A DNA stretch of 64,000 nucleotides from Oscillospiraceae bacterium (GTDB taxonomy: Bacteria > Bacillota > Clostridia > Oscillospirales > Ruminococcaceae): the NCBI GenBank assembly GCA_021199795.1, contig JAJQHJ010000038.1:62001-126000 (forward strand). Direction: 5' to 3'. The first letter of the stretch is position 1; each line of letters starts with the position of its first letter. Below are positions 1 through 5,827 of the stretch, in pieces. The notes below the pieces were generated by a model, which saw only the letters and a program-made list of their open reading frames with translations, ran no database searches and was not told the origin of the DNA. The translations under genes were made by a program, and so were the position numbers.

Positions 1-344
1 TCTTCCTCGGATGGCATCGCGTATCTCATCATTTCCCGGTAGTTCTTGAACCGTTTTCCGATTCGCCGGCTGTTTCTTGACTTTGAGAATATGAGATACA
101 AAGGAGTTCCAATGATAGGAAAGATGAGCACCGTTATCATCCACGCCAGTTTGAATGACGTATTCATATTCGAGTTTGTAATGTCAAGAGCCGCTATGGC
201 TGCAATCACAATCGACAGCGCGTAGTACCAGACAAACTTATTCGCAAGGTAGTTGACAAAGAACAGAATGACAGCCAGCTGCAAAAGAACCAACAGCCCG
301 GCAACAACTATCTTGGATTGAAAGAATTTTGCGAACTTCTTCAA
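1..344 (-). CDS. cls: Cardiolipin synthase, N-terminal part (cut by window edge)
   Basis: Seen: about 114 residues of an open frame on the minus strand that runs out of the window at base 1. It begins with a short basic segment, then two hydrophobic segments, the second containing the pattern WMITVLIFPIIGTPLYLIF, followed by a basic stretch. This is the PLDc_N membrane anchor typical of bacterial cardiolipin synthases, which join two phosphatidylglycerols to form cardiolipin and glycerol at the membrane. The catalytic HKD motifs would lie outside the window. I chose the TTG at 344 because AAAGGGGTGA lies just upstream at normal spacing; the GTG at 353 is inside that ribosome binding site. A short PLDc_N-only protein cannot be excluded. 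Confidence 0.8.
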   Translation of the reverse strand, partial: MKKFAKFFQSKIVVAGLLVLLQLAVILFFVNYLANKFVWYYALSIVIAAIAALDITNSNMNTSFKLAWMITVLIFPIIGTPLYLIFSKSRNSRRIGKRFKNYREMMRYAMPSEE

Positions 345-378
345 TGAGTTCACCCCTTTGTAAAAAAGCTTATCGATT

Positions 379-407
379 ATTATACACCATAATATTATAA
401 ATTTCAA
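379..407 (-). promoter_or_regulatory. Sigma-A promoter for the cls gene
   Basis: Read on the minus strand: TTGAAA (407-402), 17-base spacer, TATAAT (384-379). It sits about 35 bases upstream of the TTG start of the cardiolipin synthase gene and diverges from the kinase promoter. Confidence 0.7.
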
Positions 408-491
408 CCCCTGCGGGTGGGACAATAATCCTGAGCTGTGTTCAAATAGTTACAAGTCGGTTACAACTGAGTGACAGTTTTAAAAACCTCA

Positions 492-520
492 TTGACAAGA
501 AGAGTTTCTGTTGGTAAAAT
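492..520 (+). promoter_or_regulatory. Sigma-A promoter for the pseudokinase gene
   Basis: TTGACA (492-497), 17-base spacer, TAAAAT (515-520). Because it lies inside the longest open frame, which would start at 471, it argues for the downstream ATG at 576 as the true start of the kinase-like gene. Confidence 0.7.
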
Positions 521-575
521 AATATCATGTATCATGATGGACTCGTATAAGAGCCTGAAAGGAACGAATCAATTA

Positions 576-2354
576 ATGAGTGAGTATAAAACACTGTGCA
601 TGGGCTGTATGGAGCCTTTGATGGAGGGTCAGGATGTCTGTCCGAATTGCGGACTGAGCGTCAATGCTGGAAATCTGCCCTCATATCTTCAGCCCAAGAC
701 AGTTTTGGATTCGAGATATATTGTAGGAAAGCTCATCAGGAGCAACGGTGAGTCCGCCGTTTATATTGGCTATGACAACACCGAGTCGGCTAAGGTCACT
801 ATAAAGGAATACATGCCTGACGTTCTTTGCAGTCGTGCAAAGGGCAGTTCTGAGCTTATTGTCGACCAGAATTATGTCGTTCAGTATAAGAACTATATGT
901 CCGAGTTTGCCGAGCTGAATAAGTCCTTGGCAAGGCTCAGAACCATGTCCCATATCGTCGCGCCGACGGATATGTTCACCGCTAATAACACCGTTTATGC
1001 CGTCTTCCCGGATATTGAGGGGATAACGCTCAGGCAGTATCTTCAGGATAATGCAGGTGAGCTCACCTGGGATCAGGTCAAAAAGCTCTTCCCACCGCTC
1101 TTAACAACTTTGGCGTGCATACATAACGCCGGAATTCTCCACAGAGGAATCTGCCTCGATAACATCATCGTCACCGACCGGAATGAGCTGATGCTCACTG
1201 GCTTTGCCATCCCCGAGATACGTACCGTTAACACCGACCTGGCACCAGAGCTCTATGATGGCTTCTCCGCGCCTGAGCAGTACTCTGCAAGCGAGTGGGA
1301 GGGAACATGGACGGATGTGTATGCAGTTGCCGCAGTGATGTACAGAATCCTGACCGGCTGTATGCCTCCCGAGCCGATGTCCCGAATCGGCAACGACTCC
1401 CTGATGGAGCCAAACAAGATCAATCCTCACGTTCCTGCCAATGTTTCAAAGGTCATAACCCAGGCTATGCGCCTTTCCTGCGAGCAGAGAATACAGACCA
1501 TAACCGATTTCGTGACAAAGCTCTTCGACCAGCCGAGCTATATGACCCAGCTTCCGAGAGGTGCCACCCAGACTATCCCGATTTCCGAAACTTCAAAGGA
1601 GAACCGTTCCACTAAGACCGGCTCCAAAAAGAAGAAGAAAAAGGGTAACGGCGGAAATGTTGCGATGATAATCGGTGCAGTATTTCTTGTGGCGATTGTA
1701 GTTGTGACTTTCCTGGCTCTTATTTCCATGCTTCTTCCCAAAAGCTCGGACGACACTGAGACGACAACTGCATCCACTACAACCGCAGCTCCCATAACAA
1801 CAGCTGCTACAACTGAAGCAACAACCGAGTCAACCGAGACGACAACCGTCTCGTCAGATGAAACCGAAACCACAACGGCAACAAGCGGAACACTCTTCGT
1901 AATGCCCAATCTCGTTGGCAAGAAATACACATCCGTTGCCGAGAGCGACACATGGAAAGGCAGACTCGAATTCGAGGTAATCTATGACTACTCCGATGAA
2001 TACGAGCGTGGAATCATCTATGACCAGGATATCCCCGAGGGAACCGACCTCTATCCCGTCACGACCGTCAAGCTCTATGTCAGCCAGGGTCTTGCGGTTG
2101 TCGAAATCCCCGATTATATGAACGATGACGGAACGAGAATGACCAAGGAGGAGTATGTAGCACTCCTGGATGAACTCAACATCAAGTATGAGTGCCGTGA
2201 TGTCGAGACTCCCGACACGCTTTCCGGATATGTCATGGATGTTTACTGTGCACAGACAGGCGAGGGCGTCGGCGGCGAGATAAATGTCAAGGAGGGCAAC
2301 ACTCTCTATGTTGATATATCGGTATTTTCACCTTTGGCTGATGCCGTGGGTTAG
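576..2354 (+). CDS. Zinc-ribbon / pseudokinase / PASTA membrane protein
   Basis: Seen: 592 residues from ATG 576, with AAAGGA about 12 bases upstream. Order: zinc ribbon (C8, C11, C22, C25), a Ser/Thr kinase-like fold (about 45-325), a Lys-rich stretch, one membrane helix (about 362-386), a Thr/Ser/Glu-rich linker, and one clear plus one degenerate PASTA-like unit (about 443-590). The VAIK-like lysine (VTIKEY), an APE motif (SAPEQ) and the DVY of subdomain IX are present. The catalytic loop reads HRG (189-191) instead of HRD, and the metal-binding DFG reads TGF (208-210). The glycine loop is also degenerate. Family knowledge: PASTA kinases sense muropeptides and control growth or spore exit. 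Inference: this is a membrane pseudokinase that binds wall fragments and acts as a scaffold or allosteric partner. A monocistronic gene followed by a hairpin at 2448. Confidence 0.8.
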   Translation: MSEYKTLCMGCMEPLMEGQDVCPNCGLSVNAGNLPSYLQPKTVLDSRYIVGKLIRSNGESAVYIGYDNTESAKVTIKEYMPDVLCSRAKGSSELIVDQNYVVQYKNYMSEFAELNKSLARLRTMSHIVAPTDMFTANNTVYAVFPDIEGITLRQYLQDNAGELTWDQVKKLFPPLLTTLACIHNAGILHRGICLDNIIVTDRNELMLTGFAIPEIRTVNTDLAPELYDGFSAPEQYSASEWEGTWTDVYAVAAVMYRILTGCMPPEPMSRIGNDSLMEPNKINPHVPANVSKVITQAMRLSCEQRIQTITDFVTKLFDQPSYMTQLPRGATQTIPISETSKENRSTKTGSKKKKKKGNGGNVAMIIGAVFLVAIVVVTFLALISMLLPKSSDDTETTTASTTTAAPITTAATTEATTESTETTTVSSDETETTTATSGTLFVMPNLVGKKYTSVAESDTWKGRLEFEVIYDYSDEYERGIIYDQDIPEGTDLYPVTTVKLYVSQGLAVVEIPDYMNDDGTRMTKEEYVALLDELNIKYECRDVETPDTLSGYVMDVYCAQTGEGVGGEINVKEGNTLYVDISVFSPLADAVG

Positions 2355-2447
2355 TGACTGAATCTGACCACAAACCAGCCGAGAAATGTGAAGAAAAATC
2401 CCGTGATATTCCCGCATGAAATATGATTTTGTACAGAATATCGGCTG

Positions 2448-2474
2448 AATACGCACCTTTTTTTGGTGCGTATT
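2448..2474 (+). terminator. Hairpin terminator after the pseudokinase gene
   Basis: AATACGCACC (2448-2457), a loop of seven T, GGTGCGTATT (2465-2474): a perfect 10-bp stem followed by TTTT then GGCG. The weak T-tract makes termination plausible rather than certain. It lies just before the pfkA promoter. Confidence 0.5.
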
Positions 2475-2488
2475 TTGGCGCAAAATGA

Positions 2489-2517
2489 TTGACATCTGGC
2501 TCGTAAAATGCTATTCT
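2489..2517 (+). promoter_or_regulatory. Sigma-A promoter for pfkA
   Basis: TTGACA (2489-2494), 17-base spacer, TATTCT (2512-2517). It implies an untranslated leader of roughly 175 bases before the pfkA start. Confidence 0.7.
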
Positions 2518-2524
2518 ATAAGGT

Positions 2525-2701
2525 AACAGCACAGTTTGAGGCTTAATAACTGTGTGTTTGCATCCAGGCAGTTGAATGGCATATGTGTTATTTTCCGAAA
2601 ATCTTGTGATTATATAAATATTTTCGCCGATTTTCGCTCATGATGCCACAGCTGGATTGCTCAGTATAAAATTTGCTTTGAATTGTTTTGGAGGTACTTG
2701 T
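2525..2701 (+). other. Long 5' leader of pfkA
   Basis: About 175 bases lie between the promoter and the pfkA ATG. A 7-bp stem (CACAGTT 2530-2536 with AACTGTG 2548-2554) is visible. I recognise no riboswitch class and no convincing small open frame. Confidence 0.4.
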
Positions 2702-3664
2702 ATGTCAAGAACAATCGGAATACTTACAAGCGGAGGAGACGCTCCGGGAATGAACGCCGCTATCAGAGCGGTAGTAAGAGCTTCTATAGCCAAGGGCTTC
2801 AGGGCCGTCGGCATCAGAAGAGGATATCAGGGCCTTATCGAGGGCGATATGTATGAAATGAATGCAAGAGACGTTTCGGATATCGTCCAGAGAGGCGGCA
2901 CTATTCTTTACACTGCAAGAAGCAAGAAGTTCGTGACCGAGGAAGGTCTTGATATAGCTAAGGCAAACTGCGACAAGTTCGGAATCGACAGCCTTGTCTG
3001 CATCGGCGGTGACGGAACTTTCAGAGGTGCATTGGATCTTTCCAAGAAAGGCGTAAAGTGCATCGGAATCCCCGGCACAATCGACAACGATATCGCTTGC
3101 ACCGATTACACCATAGGCTTCGACACTGCTCTCAACACCGCACTTGGCATGATCGACAAGATAAAGGACACCGAAATGTCCCACAGCCGCTGCTCAGTAG
3201 TTGAGGTTATGGGTCGTAGAGCTGGTCACATCGCAGTAAACGTAGGCGTTGCTACCGGTGCTACCGAGGTCATCACTGTCGAAAAGGAATTCAATCTTGC
3301 TGAGACTTGCGCTAAGATGCTTGAGCAGAAGAAGACCGGCAAGCGTCACTTTGAGATAGTCGTAGCTGAGGGTGTCGGACATTCCGAGGACATCGGTGCC
3401 TACATCCAGGAGCACACCGGAATCGAGACAAGAGTAACTATACTCGGACATGTTCAGAGAGGCGGCGCACCTACCTGCACCGACAGAGTCATGGCTGCAA
3501 GAATGGGCTGCTATGCTGTTGACCTCCTTGCAAACGGTCTTACCAACAGAGTCGTTGCTCTCAAGAACGGTCACCTCGTCGATTATGATATAGTCGAGGC
3601 TCTTGGAATGAGAAAGAACTACGACGAGCATCTACATATGCTTCTCAGCGACCTCTCACTCTGA
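2702..3664 (+). CDS. pfkA: ATP-dependent 6-phosphofructokinase
   Basis: Catalyses ATP-dependent phosphorylation of fructose 6-phosphate to fructose 1,6-bisphosphate, the committed step of glycolysis, in the cytoplasm. Seen: 320 residues, the usual length. The N-terminus reads ILTSGGDAPGMNA, the nucleotide site IGGDGT, and the active site GIPGTIDNDI with the catalytic TIDND. Glycines in GGDG and PGTIDN, rather than Asp and Lys, indicate the ATP-using rather than the pyrophosphate-using type. The ATG at 2702 follows GGAGG at ideal spacing; the open frame extends 15 codons further up without a ribosome site. Pyruvate kinase, often the next gene, is not adjacent here. It appears monocistronic with its own promoter. 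Confidence 0.95.
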   Translation: MSRTIGILTSGGDAPGMNAAIRAVVRASIAKGFRAVGIRRGYQGLIEGDMYEMNARDVSDIVQRGGTILYTARSKKFVTEEGLDIAKANCDKFGIDSLVCIGGDGTFRGALDLSKKGVKCIGIPGTIDNDIACTDYTIGFDTALNTALGMIDKIKDTEMSHSRCSVVEVMGRRAGHIAVNVGVATGATEVITVEKEFNLAETCAKMLEQKKTGKRHFEIVVAEGVGHSEDIGAYIQEHTGIETRVTILGHVQRGGAPTCTDRVMAARMGCYAVDLLANGLTNRVVALKNGHLVDYDIVEALGMRKNYDEHLHMLLSDLSL

Positions 3665-3687
3665 TCGCACATTCACCATCAACCCCA

Positions 3688-3786
3688 AAAGAGTAGGAAA
3701 CCGAGCGTTATAGTGCCACAGGAACGGGGAGTTGTCCTGCGGACGAAATGGCGTAGCCCTGCGGTTCGGTTTTCGCATCCCGCTTA
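3688..3786 (+). promoter_or_regulatory. Tetrahydrofolate (THF) riboswitch aptamer
   Basis: Seen: GAGTAG at 3691, the GCGTTA joining element at 3713, a P3-type stem (CAGG/CCTG) enclosing a G-rich loop AACGGGGAGTTGT, then a P2 return arm CGGTTTT pairing with AAACCG, and the 3' segment GCATCCCGCTT. The loop GGGA can pair with TCCC near 3778, which is the pseudoknot of this class. The layout matches the THF riboswitch known from Eubacterium siraeum and other Clostridia, which sits in front of folT. A folT-like gene follows here at 3963, which supports the call. Binding of reduced folates would reduce uptake of folate. Confidence 0.85.
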
Positions 3787-3796
3787 TTTGTGCAAA

Positions 3797-3877
3797 CAAG
3801 TTCGCAAGCGAACTTGGCAAGTTCATAAATGAACTTGCGCTTCGCAAGCAAAGCTGGATAAGTTCACAAGCGAACTT
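3797..3877 (+). repeat. Three short hairpins sharing AAGTTC/GAACTT arms
   Basis: Three inverted repeats lie in tandem: 3797-3816 (CAAGTTCG/CGAACTTG), 3817-3838 (GCAAGTTCA/TGAACTTGC) and 3860-3877 (AAGTTC/GAACTT). The arms are nearly the same sequence, so the arm of one can also pair with the partner arm of another. They lie between the THF aptamer and the stem that hides the folT ribosome site. Confidence 0.75.
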
Positions 3878-3917
3878 GACAGTGTTGCAGACGAACCTAA
3901 GGAATCGCAAAAACACT

Positions 3918-3957
3918 AATCCTTCTGCACTTGTAAGTAAAAAAGTGTAGGAGGATT
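3918..3957 (+). promoter_or_regulatory. Stem that hides the folT ribosome binding site
   Basis: Bases 3918-3932 can pair with 3943-3957 in a continuous 15-bp stem (two G-U pairs) with a 10-base loop (3933-3942). The 3' arm contains the whole Shine-Dalgarno AGGAGGA, with the folT ATG six bases beyond the stem. An upstream AAGGA (3899-3903) could compete by pairing with TCCTT (3920-3924). This is a likely translational expression platform for the riboswitch. Confidence 0.7.
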
Positions 3958-3962
3958 TTATT

Positions 3963-4742
3963 ATGAAAGGATTTTTCAACCTGTTCGTCCGCTCTGCGAA
4001 AGAGCTCAAAAGTGTCCGTAATTTGTGTGTCATAGCTATGCTTATAGCTTTGGATCTCGTTCTGAAGCTCACAGTCAGCATCAAGATCTCAAACTATATG
4101 ACCATTTCGTTTGCGTTTATAGCGATGGCGGCAATAGGAATGCTCTATGGACCGACAGTCGGCTTCACCGCCGGAATGATAACCGACATTTTAGGCTACA
4201 TCATCAAGCCAGACGGCGCATTCGACATTCGGTTCACCCTTATAGAAGCTCTCGGCGGGCTCCTTTATGGACTCTTCCTCTATAACGCCAGAAACGACAA
4301 GTGGCTTGTAGTCAGAATAGTCTCAGCAAAGGCGACGGTAGTAGTGATATGTAACCTGCTTCTCACAAACTGGGCAATCTCCGCCCTCTATGGAAGCGGA
4401 TTCATGGCGATCTTGCCGGCAAGAATCATAAAGAACCTGGCTCAGTTCCCGGTTGACGTAATACTTCTGTCAATCTTCCTGCCGCTTGTTCTCAAAGCCT
4501 ACACAAGCGTTTTCAAGGGCGCGAGAACAGTCGAAAATGGCATTTTCAGCGACGAGACTTTCATGCATGGCATGACTTATGTCATGGTTTTGCTGCTTCT
4601 ACTTATAGGCTGCACTGGAATTGCCGCACAGTATCTGAAGAACAAGTATGATGACCTTAGCGACACAGTAGAAGCCCAGCAGGAGGAGATCGATTACCTC
4701 TACGATATTCTCGAAATTGAAAAGCAAACCGCAGTGGAATAA
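3963..4742 (+). CDS. folT: ECF transporter S-component, folate type
   Basis: Substrate-binding membrane subunit of an energy-coupling-factor importer, here for folates; it works with the EcfA/A'/T module, which is not encoded nearby. Seen: 259 residues, five to six membrane segments between about 20 and 185, including ISFAFIAMAAIGMLYGPTVG and DIRFTLIEALGGLLYGLF, which are characteristic of the FolT group. The C-terminus adds one further membrane helix (about 200-220) and a charged coiled tail, longer than the typical S-component of under 200 residues. The substrate is inferred from the THF riboswitch upstream and from the family pattern. The start has AGGAGG at ideal spacing. Confidence 0.85.
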   Translation: MKGFFNLFVRSAKELKSVRNLCVIAMLIALDLVLKLTVSIKISNYMTISFAFIAMAAIGMLYGPTVGFTAGMITDILGYIIKPDGAFDIRFTLIEALGGLLYGLFLYNARNDKWLVVRIVSAKATVVVICNLLLTNWAISALYGSGFMAILPARIIKNLAQFPVDVILLSIFLPLVLKAYTSVFKGARTVENGIFSDETFMHGMTYVMVLLLLLIGCTGIAAQYLKNKYDDLSDTVEAQQEEIDYLYDILEIEKQTAVE

Positions 4743-4770
4743 AAAAATCGTCGGGTTCATCGCCCGACGA
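4741..4770 (-). terminator. Rho-independent terminator of the 4781-5314 gene
   Basis: On the minus strand an 8-bp stem (4770-4763 with 4755-4748) is followed by seven T (4747-4741). It may also slow transcription coming from folT, but the T-tract is on the minus side only. Confidence 0.85.
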
Positions 4771-4780
4771 AATTATTTAA

Positions 4781-5314
4781 TCAGAATTCATCAACCTCAT
4801 ACGCATATTCGCCATTCTCGAATTTGTGGAGATAAATCTTCCTCGCTATGATATATGTGAGAACACATAGCACAACCCACAGAATGCTTCCGAGAAGTGC
4901 ATACACCTCCAGCTTTTCGCTGACAAAAGTCAGCCAGTAGCTTGTGAAGTAGAGCTGAGTGATGGCTTCAATCGCAAGCTCCTCTTTCAGATATCCCGCA
5001 ACCACAGCCGGAATGTAGTAGATAATCCCGGTCACGAGCATTACACATGTAACAAATATCGGTCTGTAGTTACGGTAGGCTGTGTGCCGTTTTGCATCGT
5101 CCGCGAAAAGTGCTATAAACATTATTGCCGGAATAATGCAGGATATAAGGCTCAGAAGCTCTTCGTTGTCATAAAGCCTTAGCCTTGGGATAAGCGTCCC
5201 GACAACTCCTAAAACGGCAGTCCTGCCCATTATAACTCCAAAAATTGTGATTGCCCAGAACAGCCCGAACCGGCTGAGGCAGTATAATAAATCCTTTACG
5301 GAATCTCTTTGCAT
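4781..5314 (-). CDS. Membrane protein of unknown function
   Basis: Seen: 177 residues with about four hydrophobic helices (roughly 13-35, 55-70, 85-108 and 140-160), a charged loop KRHTAYRNYR near residue 75, and a short cytoplasmic tail ending in acidic residues. GAGGAGG precedes the ATG at good spacing and a strong terminator follows, so this is a real single-gene unit. I do not recognise a family. No catalytic motif is visible. Confidence 0.7.
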   Translation of the reverse strand: MQRDSVKDLLYCLSRFGLFWAITIFGVIMGRTAVLGVVGTLIPRLRLYDNEELLSLISCIIPAIMFIALFADDAKRHTAYRNYRPIFVTCVMLVTGIIYYIPAVVAGYLKEELAIEAITQLYFTSYWLTFVSEKLEVYALLGSILWVVLCVLTYIIARKIYLHKFENGEYAYEVDEF

Positions 5315-5399
5315 ATAACATCCTCCTCAGAGAGTGACATAATTCTCATACCTATATTATCCTCTATTTTGATCCTTTTGTCAAGAGATTTGGAATAGC

Positions 5400-5433
5400 A
5401 AAAACGCCCCGCTTAGAAAAACGAGGCGTTTTT
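5400..5433 (-). terminator. Terminator of the Cys-rich peptide gene
   Basis: AAAAACGCC (5400-5408) pairs with GGCGTTTTT (5425-5433). On the minus strand the stem is followed by a T run, so it ends the small gene at 5459. It can also work in the plus direction. Confidence 0.8.
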
Positions 5434-5434
5434 T

Positions 5435-5456
5435 CAGTTCGTCCTCAGACGAACTG
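5435..5456 (-). repeat. Perfect 9-bp hairpin behind the Cys-rich peptide gene
   Basis: CAGTTCGTC (5435-5443), loop CTCA, GACGAACTG (5448-5456). It lies between the stop codon of the small gene and its terminator. The GTTCG/CGAAC core resembles the hairpins in front of folT. Confidence 0.6.
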
Positions 5457-5458
5457 TG

Positions 5459-5593
5459 TTAGCATCCACAGCTGTTGCAGCTTGAGCAGCTATCGCAGCT
5501 GGAGCATCCGCAGTTGCCATTGAAAGCAAAGAGGATGATGAGAATGAGGATGATAATCCACCAGTATCCACTGAAGCAAGATGAGCAGTTCAT
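5459..5593 (-). CDS. 44-residue Cys-rich single-pass membrane peptide
   Basis: Seen: ATG 5593 with AAAGGAGA at good spacing, TAA at 5459, 44 residues. The N-terminus MNCSSCFSGYWW is followed by a hydrophobic helix (about 11-24) and a tail containing CGCSSCDSCSSCNSCGC, a run of Cys-Ser/Gly pairs. Ten of the 44 residues are cysteine. Similar tiny peptides in Clostridia are annotated as chorion class high-cysteine HCB proteins; this assignment is from memory of that family. The function is unknown. The cysteines could bind metal or be crosslinked. A dedicated ribosome site and terminator argue that it is real even though it is below usual gene-length limits. Confidence 0.7.
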   Translation of the reverse strand: MNCSSCFSGYWWIIILILIILFAFNGNCGCSSCDSCSSCNSCGC

Positions 5594-5827
5594 GAATATG
5601 TCTCCTTTAAGAAGTATTAAAGCAATCGACTTGCTTATAGTTCAGTTTATTCGGAACCTGGAAATGTGTTACTGTTTATTGTCCCACGGGCATATCTTTA
5701 AAATGTCGGTTCTGTATTCGCGGTGTAAAACTGTCTGGCACTGCGAATCGCCGACGCCGAATGAATAACTTATGGAAAACTGTCAAAGCTTGAAATGTAA
5801 ATATCAGTGATAGTGAGGCAAATTACA
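5594..5827. other. Intergenic region between the Cys-rich peptide gene and clpC
   Basis: About 230 bases between two divergent genes. I see no clear TTGACA/TATAAT pair for clpC and no tandem CtsR heptads of the GGTCAAA type. It must carry both promoters, but I cannot place them. Confidence 0.4.

Noticed and set aside
471..575. N-terminal extension of the pseudokinase to ATG 471
   Set aside because: A sigma-A promoter (492-520) lies within it and no ribosome site precedes 471; the zinc ribbon starts right after ATG 576.
1538..1951. Minus-strand 137-residue frame opposite the pseudokinase linker
   Set aside because: It mirrors the Thr/Glu-rich linker and gives a low-complexity Val/Ser protein; no ribosome site.
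5475..5768. 97-residue plus-strand frame
   Set aside because: It is the antisense of the Cys-rich peptide gene, has no ribosome site and shows repetitive Met/Gln composition typical of a shadow frame.
5594..5827. CtsR operator ahead of clpC
   Set aside because: No tandem GGTCAAA-type heptads could be found.
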